Part shown: positions 7,827 to 16,077 of the stretch, piece after piece | Position numbering within the stretch: the stretch's first letter is position 1 | Layout: the number at the start of each line of letters is the position of its first letter | Assembly (NCBI RefSeq): GCF_003952425.1 | Contig: NZ_CP034449.1 | Span: 2,976,001 to 3,040,000 of the forward strand | Length of the DNA: 64,000 nt | Direction: 5' to 3' | Origin: Mesorhizobium sp. M2A.F.Ca.ET.046.03.2.1 | GTDB lineage: Bacteria > Pseudomonadota > Alphaproteobacteria > Rhizobiales > Rhizobiaceae | Position numbers and translations under genes: made by a program | Notes under the pieces: generated by a model | What the model was told of the DNA's origin: nothing | The model's database searches: none | What the model saw: the letters and a program-made list of their open reading frames with translations, nothing else

Positions 7827-9548
7827 GTGGAAGCTTCACCTGCTCAGGTTATTCAGTATTTTAACGGCGAGAAGCAAAACCTCATTCCGCTATTCCAACG
7901 GCCGTACTCGTGGCGTTTGCCGAACTGGAAGACCCTATGGGATGACGTGTTGGTCCAATATGATTCCGACGATAAGTCCGCTCACTTCATGGGCACCATC
8001 GTATCGGTTCCCGCACGCAGCGTACCCGTCGGCGTTAGCAAATATCTGATCATCGACGGGCAACAACGCCTCACGACAATTTCAATTCTCCTCGCCGCTC
8101 TTCGCGACACGCTCGACAAAAACTCCTCCGATCGAATTCAGGAGGTTTACCTTACGAACCGGTTCCGCGATCCCGAAGACACGTTGAAGTTCGTGCCGAC
8201 TCAAATCGACCGTGATCGCTATCGGGCGATGATCCTGGATCGCACCGTCCATAACGATCAAAGTCTCATGGCGGAGGCGTACGCTTACTTCAAGAACCAA
8301 CTGCTTCGAGGCATCGATCCGAATGGCGACCCGATCGATTGCGCTAAAATTCTGACGACGGTCGAACGGGCGTTGCAGGTGGTCATGATCAACCTGGGCG
8401 ACGATGACGATCCGTACCTCATCTTTGAGAGCCTCAACTTCAAGGGTGAGCCACTCACCCAAGCCGACTTGGTCAGGAATTACATCCTGATGCGGTTCCG
8501 CCATTCGATGTCGGCCGGCGGCGAACAAGAACGAATCTACACGAGATATTGGGCCCCGATGGAGCAGCGTCTCGGGGACAACATTACTGAATTCCTCCGT
8601 CACTATGCGATGAAGGGCGGGGATAACGTCTATCAGCGCGGTATTTACGTGGCGACGAGGGGCCTGCTCAAAGGGATGTCCTCACCGGCCGAGGTTGAGG
8701 CCGAATTGATCCGGATGACTAACTTCTCTGTCATCTACGCGAGTATACTGAATCCGTCCTTGGAACAGACGCCATCTATCCGGAAGCGTCTCACAAGCCT
8801 GAAAACCCTGGACGTGGGAACCTCTTATCCTCTACTTCTTCGGCTTTTCGAGGCGCGACATTCCGACAAGATCAGCATTGATGATCTCGAAAGATGCCTT
8901 GCTCTCATAGAATCGTTCGTCCTGCGCAGGGCTGTCTCTGTCGTCCCCACCAATGCGCTGAACAAGCTCTTTTTACAGTGGGCGCGTCAATTTCCGCAAG
9001 AGAACCACGTCGATTGGCTGCATACATCGATGTCCGCAGGTGCAGGTGGACGACGCTTCCCGAACGATGCTGAATTCGGTGAGAACTTCAAAAAGTTCGC
9101 ACAGTATGGGCGCGGATATACCCGCTACGTATTGCTACGCCTTGAGGAAGCGTTTGGGCATAAGGAGCGTGTCGATCTAAGCAATGCGACGATTGAGCAT
9201 CTCATGCCGCAGAGCATGACCGCAGAGTGGGAGAACGAAATTGGTCCAGACGCGGACTCAGTGCACGCGCGACTGAAGGACACTTTCGGCAATTTGTCGC
9301 TAACCGGCTACAACACCGAACTGGGCAATCTGCCGTTCCGGGAGAAGAAGGCAAAGCTCGCAAACACCCATATTGAACTCAACCGTTTCGTTCTTCAGCA
9401 AGATCGGTGGGATGAAGGCGCGATCTTGAGGCGGGCGGAGGCCATGTTCACGACGGCAATTTCGCTTTGGCCTGGGCCAGTCATTCCGGCTGTGGTTGGA
9501 TCGGGGGTAGCCGAAAGCACAGACAACGAACTCGTCAGCGCAGAGTGA
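7827..9548 (+). CDS. GmrSD-like DUF262/DUF1524 restriction protein
   Basis: 573 aa from GTG 7827, which has GGGGGA six bases upstream and starts right at the conserved domain; the frame is open to ATG 7713 but that 38-residue extension looks non-homologous. The N-terminal DUF262 part has IPLFQRPYSW (residues 20-29) and IIDGQQRLTT (75-84), the ParB-like NTP-binding/hydrolysis motifs of GmrS. The C-terminal DUF1524 part has IEHLMPQ (near 454) and GNLSLTGYNTELGN (near 487), the His-Asn core of an HNH nuclease as in GmrD. GmrSD proteins are type IV enzymes that cut modified phage DNA. A single-chain fusion of both parts is the common form. Confidence 0.85.
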   Translation: MEASPAQVIQYFNGEKQNLIPLFQRPYSWRLPNWKTLWDDVLVQYDSDDKSAHFMGTIVSVPARSVPVGVSKYLIIDGQQRLTTISILLAALRDTLDKNSSDRIQEVYLTNRFRDPEDTLKFVPTQIDRDRYRAMILDRTVHNDQSLMAEAYAYFKNQLLRGIDPNGDPIDCAKILTTVERALQVVMINLGDDDDPYLIFESLNFKGEPLTQADLVRNYILMRFRHSMSAGGEQERIYTRYWAPMEQRLGDNITEFLRHYAMKGGDNVYQRGIYVATRGLLKGMSSPAEVEAELIRMTNFSVIYASILNPSLEQTPSIRKRLTSLKTLDVGTSYPLLLRLFEARHSDKISIDDLERCLALIESFVLRRAVSVVPTNALNKLFLQWARQFPQENHVDWLHTSMSAGAGGRRFPNDAEFGENFKKFAQYGRGYTRYVLLRLEEAFGHKERVDLSNATIEHLMPQSMTAEWENEIGPDADSVHARLKDTFGNLSLTGYNTELGNLPFREKKAKLANTHIELNRFVLQQDRWDEGAILRRAEAMFTTAISLWPGPVIPAVVGSGVAESTDNELVSAE

Positions 9549-9702
9549 GCAAACGCAGTCACGAAAGCAGCGGGAAAAAGCCGCGGAATGACCGTCCAGC
9601 GATGGCGCCTACGAGAGGCCCCACAAGACGATCGCTGCCCTTCGGGGAAAAATCCCACGAAAGTGAGCCCAGATTGCCCCTTGTTGGGGAACTTATTGAT
9701 GC

Positions 9703-11028
9703 CTAGAAGTTGCCGGCGCGCAGACGGGCAACTTCTTGCGCGACCATATCCACGGGCAAGGTGTATAGACCGAAGGCCTCATAAAGGGGCAGCAGGATAG
9801 GGTGTAGCACCTCTGTGAGATTATCGTTGATTTGGAGTGCAGTGGCCATGAAATCGAGCGCGATCCCGTCGGTATGGCTCTCACGATGATTGATCGGAGC
9901 TCGCGACCCGGCATATGTGCCAAGTACACGGCCTTGCAGCCCGTAGTAGCCGCACCGCGCCAAGATGGTCGGATTTTCGGCGTACTGCGTGGCGAAACGC
10001 GCGACGTACAGCAGGGCTTCACCTAGCCGCCAGATAGGCATCGTTAGATCAAAAGCGCGCCCAGGGGTTGTGCGCTGCATAAAATCCTCATCAAGAGATC
10101 TGAGAAGAAACAATCTGCCATCAGGATGAGCGCGCCAGAAATCAGAATGCCGCCCATCCCGGCCTTTCTCATCCGGATGACCGACCCACGCCTCGATAAC
10201 GCCGTTTACCGGAACCGGGCCGATTGGCTTGCGATCAAACCACACAAATGGCCCCCATCCAGTGTGCTTGATTGCGGAGGCGGCATCCATTCGGTCCTTC
10301 AATACTTTCAGAGATGGTGCCGGGGGGACATCCCTGATCTCGAACGTGTATTCATAGCGACCTAAGGGGATGTGAGCAGGGTCATCCTTCGGCAATGAGC
10401 GCTTTAGCTCCGCCCAGCGGTCCTGGGATTCCTTTGCGAACTCTAGCAGCCGATTTACAAGTTCGACCTTCGCTGCGGCAGGCGCCGGTATCCCCTGAAT
10501 GATGTTCCGAATGCTGTCGAGCAGGTTTTCACGGCCGGCGAGGACACAGCGATTGAGAAGCGCTCGCCACTCCTCCGAGGTGTGCGGCTCTTCGCTCTGA
10601 GGGCCGGGCTTTCGGATATAGCATCGATGTTTATAAATTGTAGTGCCCTGGTCTCGGACAGACATTATTGGAACGGCCGACAAGCCCGGTACGCTAACGA
10701 ATGCATGTTCAACACCCGTGTGGGGATGCAGTTTGAATTGGATGTCGCAATGGATCTTCGGATCAGCGTAGCGGTTGACGGCAGCGTTGATCAGGTCGGC
10801 ATCATAACGCTTGATCCCGGCCGGTAGAGGAACGGATTGTAGTGGTGAGCCGGCGGGAGCAACCATTCCCAAAACAATCGTGCCGCCGCCATGGTTGGCT
10901 AAGGCAATCGCTGCCTTGGCCAGCGTCGCCTTGCCTTCGTTGGTGGTGAGGTCCAGCCAGTTCTTGTATTCGTTGGAGAGCGTCTCGTTCGGCAACAGAA
11001 GCAAGTTAACTAGGTCAGATTCAGCCAT
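9703..11028 (-). CDS. AlbA_2 (Schlafen-type) domain protein
   Basis: 441 aa, starting at ATG 11028 behind AGGGGA. Residues about 16-130 match the AlbA_2/Schlafen nucleic-acid-binding domain: an ExKxWLDL motif (EYKNWLDL), then KAAIALANHGGGTIVLG. The remaining 300 residues form a conserved-looking C-terminal region I do not recognise; it lacks a helicase or winged-helix signature. Proteins with this N-terminal domain include transcriptional regulators and several phage-defence components. It converges on the GmrSD-like gene (155 bp between stops), in keeping with a defence neighbourhood, but its own activity is unknown. Confidence 0.75.
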   Translation of the reverse strand: MAESDLVNLLLLPNETLSNEYKNWLDLTTNEGKATLAKAAIALANHGGGTIVLGMVAPAGSPLQSVPLPAGIKRYDADLINAAVNRYADPKIHCDIQFKLHPHTGVEHAFVSVPGLSAVPIMSVRDQGTTIYKHRCYIRKPGPQSEEPHTSEEWRALLNRCVLAGRENLLDSIRNIIQGIPAPAAAKVELVNRLLEFAKESQDRWAELKRSLPKDDPAHIPLGRYEYTFEIRDVPPAPSLKVLKDRMDAASAIKHTGWGPFVWFDRKPIGPVPVNGVIEAWVGHPDEKGRDGRHSDFWRAHPDGRLFLLRSLDEDFMQRTTPGRAFDLTMPIWRLGEALLYVARFATQYAENPTILARCGYYGLQGRVLGTYAGSRAPINHRESHTDGIALDFMATALQINDNLTEVLHPILLPLYEAFGLYTLPVDMVAQEVARLRAGNF

Positions 11029-11419
11029 CCAAATCCCCTAAGAAAACTCCCGCGGCTTTTTGAAAACGGAAGTGGTGACCAGTGTTAAACGGCGAATTCC
11101 TAATGTTTCGGCCTTCGGCCCGTAAGCAACCAGCCCATTTCGGCGTCGCCGCGCAGCCGGTCCAATCGCATCCCTTGCCGTCCTTAATCGCCTGTTGGCC
11201 CTCCGTTGGCTTCGACAAGCCCATAGAAACGACGCGGTTGTGCCGTATGCGCCCCAAAGCAGACATCCGCGTGCGGCCCCATTTCGTGCACATGTTCTTC
11301 GATATGCGCGCCGGCCTACAGATCATGGAAACCTGTGTACGGCATTGAGACAAATATACCGCCATCTTGCGGACTGGTATACATCCCATACTGATTGAGG
11401 AGCTTCTCGACGACCTCGA
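11029..11419. other. 391-bp gap, no convincing gene
   Basis: A minus-strand frame of up to 122 codons spans most of the gap and overlaps the AlbA_2 start by 8 bp. It is Cys-rich, has no recognisable start signal and no family resemblance. A plus-strand frame of 88 codons is equally unconvincing. The gap could hold promoter sequence for the AlbA_2 gene. Confidence 0.4.
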
Positions 11420-12373
11420 TTAGGGGTCGTAGACTTCTAATCCTGTCCACTCTTTCATTGTGTAAAAAGGTTGAACTGCCTCGCGGCAGGCCTTGAGTAG
11501 CCAACCCGATGGAAGCTTCGCTAGGTCGCTTAGGACTTCCTCGTACTTAACGGCCAGACCCGGGTTTTCAGCCTTCTCACCGATAGCCCAGTCTGCGTGT
11601 CCCAGGCCGTAGCCCAGGCATTGGAATAGAAAGGTCAATCGTGCAGATACGATCGGCCAAAGAACTTCCATGTTGCCGTGGAACCGGTACTCAAAACGCG
11701 CATTGCGAATCTGACTGTCCACATCCTTGAGTGCTTTGCCAAGCATTTCGAGAAGTTCGAAGCCATGTTCCGGATCGGCCCATGCAGAGCGTCGCTGAGC
11801 CGAGTACTCAGATTGGCACGGATTTACTATGCCCTGAAGTTGGCTATCCCGGCCGTCGCGAGGCTTTGCAGCTCGCCAACCGCCCGGATAGGTCCTCGAA
11901 AAGAACCTGAGATCGTCTACATGCACCAGTTCGTGGACGAAAATGTGCAGTGCGGACTTGTGACCCTCTTGTCCAACGTTGGCCATCTGACGAACCAATG
12001 GGGTCCAAATGATAACTACACTCCAAAACTCGTCATCCCTGATGATATGACGAGCCATCGCCGCTCCCTGGCCATATTCATTGGACGTAGGCTGCGCAGA
12101 CAGCTGATCCGTTGCGTCAAAGCTGCTCACAGCTTCATGGTAATCGGTCGCAACGACCACTGACTCGAGCCTGCTAAGGTCCAAATGCCGCGACAGATCG
12201 AGAGTAGTGGCTCCTATCTGGCGCGCAAATTCAGACGCCTCCTCCGCGTTGTCGCTATCCCAGCCTCGTATATTGACAGTGAATTTCGGGTTCAAGGTTG
12301 GCTGAGCAAGGTCCTCGCTCCTATCGCCGTTACCCTCAGGAGCCTCGTTGGTTTTATCGTCCGCGCAATCCAT
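11420..12373 (-). CDS. Putative zinc metallopeptidase (HELVH motif)
   Basis: 317 aa from ATG 12373, preceded by GAGG. The centre carries HELVH at residues 147-151, the HExxH zinc-binding helix of zincins, inside the hydrophobic-His pattern ALHIFVHELVHVDDL. A third ligand cannot be assigned with certainty; a SEYSAQRRSAW segment near residue 198 is the kind of E-containing helix seen in some zincin families. There is no signal peptide or TM segment, so it should be cytosolic. It is the last gene before the comM junction, on the opposite strand. Domain-level identification is reasonable; substrate and role are unknown. Confidence 0.6.
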   Translation of the reverse strand: MDCADDKTNEAPEGNGDRSEDLAQPTLNPKFTVNIRGWDSDNAEEASEFARQIGATTLDLSRHLDLSRLESVVVATDYHEAVSSFDATDQLSAQPTSNEYGQGAAMARHIIRDDEFWSVVIIWTPLVRQMANVGQEGHKSALHIFVHELVHVDDLRFFSRTYPGGWRAAKPRDGRDSQLQGIVNPCQSEYSAQRRSAWADPEHGFELLEMLGKALKDVDSQIRNARFEYRFHGNMEVLWPIVSARLTFLFQCLGYGLGHADWAIGEKAENPGLAVKYEEVLSDLAKLPSGWLLKACREAVQPFYTMKEWTGLEVYDP

Positions 12374-12568
12374 CAGAACCTCGGTAGCACAAACTTACGG
12401 GCTTGACCGCTCGTCAGCATCTGCGACGGAGGCCCCGAATCGCAGGTGATACCTGTGATGGTTGCACGCGAAAGCATCGCCGTCGACAGCTCTCCAGCAA
12501 GACGATCTCACCAGCCGATCCGCGCTGTCGCAACAACGATAAGGTGCAAATTAATCCGCCCAATTATT
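12374..12568. other. Island edge: foreign sequence fused to comM
   Basis: Sequence up to about 12,568 has moderate GC and no resemblance to comM; from CAGATCGTCGGCCTGCC at about 12,569 onward it is unmistakable high-GC comM. No integrase, transposase or clear terminal repeat is seen on this side, so the mobilising functions may be at the other end, left of the window. Confidence 0.7.
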
Positions 12569-14005
12569 CAGATCGTCGGCCTGCCGGACAAGGCGGTGGC
12601 CGAGAGCCGCGAGCGCGTGCAGGCAGCGCTGCATGCATCCGGCCTGTCGATGCCGTCGAAGAAGGTGACGGTGAACCTCGCGCCGGCGGACCTGCCCAAG
12701 GAAGGTAGCCATTACGACCTGCCGATCGCGCTCGGGCTGATGGCGGCGCTCGGCGCTATCCCTGGCGACATGCTCACCGGCTATGTGGTGCTGGGCGAAT
12801 TGTCGCTCGACGGCACCATCGCCGGCGTAGCCGGGGCGCTGCCGGCGGCGATCGGCGCCAATGCCGAAGGCAAGGGCCTGATCTGCCCCTTCGCCTGCGG
12901 ACCGGAAGCGGCCTGGGCAGGCAAGGATTTCGATATATTGGCGCCGCGCAGCCTGATCGCGGTCGCCAACCATTTTCGCGGCACGCAGGTGCTGTCGCGG
13001 CCCGAAGCCGGCATCCAGCTTGCGGCGCGCGACCTGCCGGACCTCGCCGACATCAAGGGCCAGGAGAGCGCCAAACGGGCGGTCGAAGTGGCTGCCGCGG
13101 GCGGGCACAACCTCTTGATGGTCGGGCCGCCGGGCTCTGGCAAGTCGATGCTGGCGCAAAGGCTGCCCTCGATCCTGCCGCCGCTGGCGCCGAAGGAACT
13201 GCTCGAAGTTTCGATGATCGCGTCGGTCGCCGGCGAGCTCGGCGAGGGCAAGCTGACCGACCGGCGGCCGTTCCGCGCGCCGCATCACTCCGCCTCGATG
13301 GCCGCGATGGTCGGCGGCGGACTGCGCGCGCGGCCAGGCGAGGTGTCGCTCGCCCATCACGGCGTGCTGTTCCTTGACGAGCTGCCGGAGTTCACACCGC
13401 AGACGCTGGATGCGCTGCGCCAGCCGCTGGAGACCGGCGACTGCATGATCGCGCGCGCCAACCACCGCGTCACCTATCCGGCGCGCATCCAGCTGGTGGC
13501 GGCGATGAATCCGTGCCGCTGCGGCATGTCGGGCGAGCCCGGCTATCGCTGCCTGCGCGGCGACCGCTGCCGCACCGAATACCAGGCACGCATTTCTGGC
13601 CCGCTGCTCGACCGCATCGACCTTCGGATCGAAGTGCCGGCGGTGTCGGCGAGCGACCTGATCCGGCCCGACAAGGCCGAGACAAGCGCTGCGGTGGCGC
13701 AGCGCGTGGCGCGTGCGCGAGCCATGCAGCGCGAGCGGCTGGAAAGGCTGGGCGCCGGCGCCACCACCAACGCGCATTGCCCGCCTTCGATCATCGAGGA
13801 GATCGCCAAGCCCGATGCCGCCGGACTGACGCTGCTCAAGGACGCCAGCGAGAAGCTCGGCTTTTCCGCGCGGGCCTATCATCGCGTGCTCAAGGTGGCG
13901 CGCACGCTGGCCGACCTTGACGCCAGCGAGACCGTCGGCCGCATCCATCTCGCCGAGGCGATTTCCTATCGCATGAGCGCCGAGCGGATGGCGCAGGCGG
14001 CGTAG
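12446..14005 (+). pseudogene. comM: comM/yifB, Mg-chelatase-like AAA+ ATPase, 5' end replaced
   Basis: ComM is a hexameric AAA+ helicase that promotes branch migration in natural transformation; the family is widespread and also called YifB. Here all core parts are present from IQIVGLPDKAVAESRERVQAA onward: the Lon-S16-like N-domain, Walker A GPPGSGKS (near residue 228), LFLDELPE, the zinc-like CRCGMSGEPGYRC segment and the C-terminal Mg-chelatase domain. The normal first 30 or so residues (MVARVSTVAF-type start) are missing. The frame instead continues into unrelated sequence to a GTG at 12446; an in-frame ATG at 12458 is followed by VARES, probably by chance. It may be non-functional or produce a protein with a foreign N-terminus. 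Confidence 0.8.
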
Positions 14006-14008
14006 TCA

Positions 14009-14052
14009 AGGAACTCGCAAGGAGGCCGAGTCGGTTTCTTCGCTCCTGAGTT
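14009..14052. terminator. Candidate bidirectional terminator between convergent genes
   Basis: An imperfect inverted repeat (AGGAACTC with GAGTTCCT, plus flanking AAGGAG/CTCCT) lies in the 52-bp gap between the comM stop and the convergent tetR stop. No strong U-tract is seen, so efficiency is uncertain. Confidence 0.4.
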
Positions 14053-14057
14053 CCTCT

Positions 14058-14651
14058 TCAATCGGCCTCGGGGATCAGCTTCTGCAGCGTCGGCGCCAGG
14101 ATCATGCCGAACGTCAGGACATCGCCATAGGCACGGGCGGAAAGCATCGCCCCGTGCACGGTCGCCATGAAGGCCTCGGCCTCGACGCGCGGCGCGGCGG
14201 CGATCGTCAATGTGCCTTGCTCGGCGCCGCGCTCGATAACACCCGTCAGCCAGCCCGAGAGAAACCGGAAATAGGCTCGCACTTCGGCGGCAACTTCGGG
14301 CGGCAGAACCGGAAGCTCGCTCGCCAGCAACGCGCAGACGCAAAACGGCCTGCTCGCGTCCTCGATGCACTGGGCCCAGAAGCCGGCATAGGTTCGCAGC
14401 AGCTCGGGCGGCTCAGGCACATTGCGCTCAAGTTCCGTCATGCCCGTCACGGCATCCTCGAGGTAGCGCCTGACCAGGGTCTGCACGAGGTCGACCTTGC
14501 TTGGGAAATGATGATGGATGCTCGCCTTGCGGATGCCGACCACCTCGGCGATATCGGCGTAGCTGAAGCCGTTATAGCCGCCGGCGACGATGAAGCGTCG
14601 CGCGGCGGCCAGGATGTCGTCGGCTGTATTCGAGGGCCTGTCCATAAGCAT
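14058..14651 (-). CDS. TetR-family transcriptional regulator
   Basis: 197 aa (ATG 14651, or the second Met at 14645). The N-terminal 55 residues are a TetR helix-turn-helix: DILAAARRFIVAGGYNGFSYADIAEVVGIRKASIHHHFPSK. The C-terminal domain resembles the TetR_C group with long helices and no recognisable ligand motif. It lies downstream of a DUF308-like membrane protein on the same strand, with a RIME-like repeat between. The palindrome in front of that membrane gene is a likely target. Confidence 0.88.
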   Translation of the reverse strand: MLMDRPSNTADDILAAARRFIVAGGYNGFSYADIAEVVGIRKASIHHHFPSKVDLVQTLVRRYLEDAVTGMTELERNVPEPPELLRTYAGFWAQCIEDASRPFCVCALLASELPVLPPEVAAEVRAYFRFLSGWLTGVIERGAEQGTLTIAAAPRVEAEAFMATVHGAMLSARAYGDVLTFGMILAPTLQKLIPEAD

Positions 14652-14654
14652 GCC

Positions 14655-14756
14655 TAGAGCGTTTCACCGTTTCACGGAAACGGCGAAACGCTCTATCTCC
14701 TTGTTTTGACGCAATTCCTGCCGGAAAACCGCGCACACTTTTCCTGGAATTGCTCT
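14655..14756. repeat. RIME-like intergenic element
   Basis: About 102 bp containing two imperfect hairpins (GAGCGTTTCACC...GAAACGCTC and AATTCC...GGAATT). The same element occurs inverted at 43932-44032 and in shortened form at 27075-27138. It matches the structure of Rhizobium-specific intergenic mosaic elements. Confidence 0.8.
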
Positions 14757-14776
14757 AATCTCCGGCGGCAGAAATC

Positions 14777-15367
14777 TCAACGCGCGGCCTGCGGCGACCT
14801 GCGAAGCAGGTCGCTCACCGAAAGCCAGACGGCGGACACCAGGAAATAGAAGGCGCCGAAAGCGGCATAGGGCGCGACATTGGCGATGCCGATGGCCTCC
14901 GCGCCGCCCGCCATCTTGATGAAGAAGAGACCGGCCAACGCCGACTGGGCGCCGCTCAGGATCATCGCCCACTGGGCGCCGTTGGTCTTCCAGCGACGAA
15001 CCGCCGTCAGAAGCTGAAACGCACCGGAGAAAACGGCCCAGACGCCATAGACCGCGAGCACCGCGTTCATGCTGTGGCCAAGCGCGATGGCAACCGCAAT
15101 CGCGGTGACGATGCTGACGACGAAGTTGAGCAGCTGCGACCTGTTGCGGCCGAGACCGCCGCTGCGCTGCGCGTCGAGGTAGTTCGCAAGCGCGTCCCAC
15201 AGCGGGTAGGCGATCAGCATGACGGCGGCCAGCGGCGGCACCATCTTCGCGACGGTGAAGGCTGCCAGGACCCAGGCTGCCGATACGGCAAAGCGCAGAT
15301 AGTAATAGCTTTTGAGCCAACCGTTTGAGGAGTTGGCGCGGCCTTGACCGCTCGTTTGTGCAGACAT
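14777..15367 (-). CDS. DUF308-like integral membrane protein
   Basis: 196 aa from ATG 15367, which has AAGGAAAG about 8 bp upstream; the longer frame adds 18 unlikely residues. After a short polar N-terminus there are about six hydrophobic helices, paired in a pattern like HdeD/DUF308 membrane proteins. Function is unknown; related proteins are linked to acid or membrane stress. An 18-bp palindrome lies 29 bp upstream of the start, and a TetR gene follows in the same direction, so TetR-controlled induction is likely. Confidence 0.7.
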   Translation of the reverse strand: MSAQTSGQGRANSSNGWLKSYYYLRFAVSAAWVLAAFTVAKMVPPLAAVMLIAYPLWDALANYLDAQRSGGLGRNRSQLLNFVVSIVTAIAVAIALGHSMNAVLAVYGVWAVFSGAFQLLTAVRRWKTNGAQWAMILSGAQSALAGLFFIKMAGGAEAIGIANVAPYAAFGAFYFLVSAVWLSVSDLLRRSPQAAR

Positions 15368-15395
15368 GATGTTAACTTTCCTTCGATTTGATTTC

Positions 15396-15413
15396 CTACC
15401 TACTAGAAGGTAG
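15396..15413. promoter_or_regulatory. Palindromic operator, probably for the adjacent TetR
   Basis: CTACCTACTAGAAGGTAG: 6-bp inverted arms around a 6-bp centre, immediately upstream of the membrane protein/tetR unit. Size and position fit a TetR-family operator overlapping the promoter. Confidence 0.6.
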
Positions 15414-15532
15414 ATACGCATCCGTCAAGCGTTTGCGAGGTGGCCGCCTGGGCGTTCACAACTCTTTGAACGCGCAATCGCGTCCGGAAATTGCGCGTGG
15501 TATGTTGGAGCCGATCCGCGCGGGGGCGAGGG

Positions 15533-16048
15533 ATGATTTCAGTTCTGCCGGCGCGCAGCGCCGAAGATTTCGAGACACTGGCGGGGCTCTGCCGCAAGCT
15601 CGCGCAATGGGACGTCGACGCTTCGGCGCCGCATGGCGTCTCGGCCGCGGATGTGAGGGCTCCGTTCCATCCCGAAACAAGCGGCCCGCAGCTGGCCGCG
15701 CAGTTCGGCGCGCCGGATGCGATGGCGTTCATCGCCAGATCCGGAGGCCTGCCGGCGGGCTGCCTAGCCTTCGATCCGTTCGGCGAAAGCACGGTTGAAC
15801 TTCACAGGTTCTTCGTCGACGCCGCTTTCCGGGGGCAAGGCATAGGCCGCGCGCTGATGGGCGCGGTCCTGACGGAGATCGACAAAGGCCCCGCCCGCAC
15901 GGTGCTGATCCAGACGATCTTCTACATGGAAAGCGCCATCGCCGTGTATGAGGCATTCGGCTTCAGGCCCTGCGCGCCGTTTCGCGACACACCGGCGCAT
16001 GTCAGGCACACGGACGTGTTCCTGTCGCGGCCAAGCAAAGGCGCGTAA
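15533..16048 (+). CDS. GNAT-family N-acetyltransferase
   Basis: 171 aa from ATG 15533 behind GCGAGGG. Motif A is clear near residues 95-112 (LHRFFVDAAFRGQGIGRALM), with the R/QxxGxG/A pyrophosphate loop as RGQGIG. A downstream YEAFGFRPC matches the GNAT motif B region. The enzyme should transfer an acetyl group from acetyl-CoA to a small molecule or protein; the substrate cannot be inferred. It is transcribed toward malate synthase and is not in an operon. Confidence 0.88.
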   Translation: MISVLPARSAEDFETLAGLCRKLAQWDVDASAPHGVSAADVRAPFHPETSGPQLAAQFGAPDAMAFIARSGGLPAGCLAFDPFGESTVELHRFFVDAAFRGQGIGRALMGAVLTEIDKGPARTVLIQTIFYMESAIAVYEAFGFRPCAPFRDTPAHVRHTDVFLSRPSKGA

Positions 16049-16077
16049 GGGCCGCAGCCGTCGACCAGCCGGCAGAC

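Noticed and set aside
11021..11389. 122-codon minus-strand frame before the AlbA_2 gene
   Set aside because: No start signal, no family and unusual composition; noted only as intergenic content.
12551..13948. 465-codon open frame antisense to comM
   Set aside because: Shadow of the AAA+ gene, which has clear Walker and C-terminal motifs.
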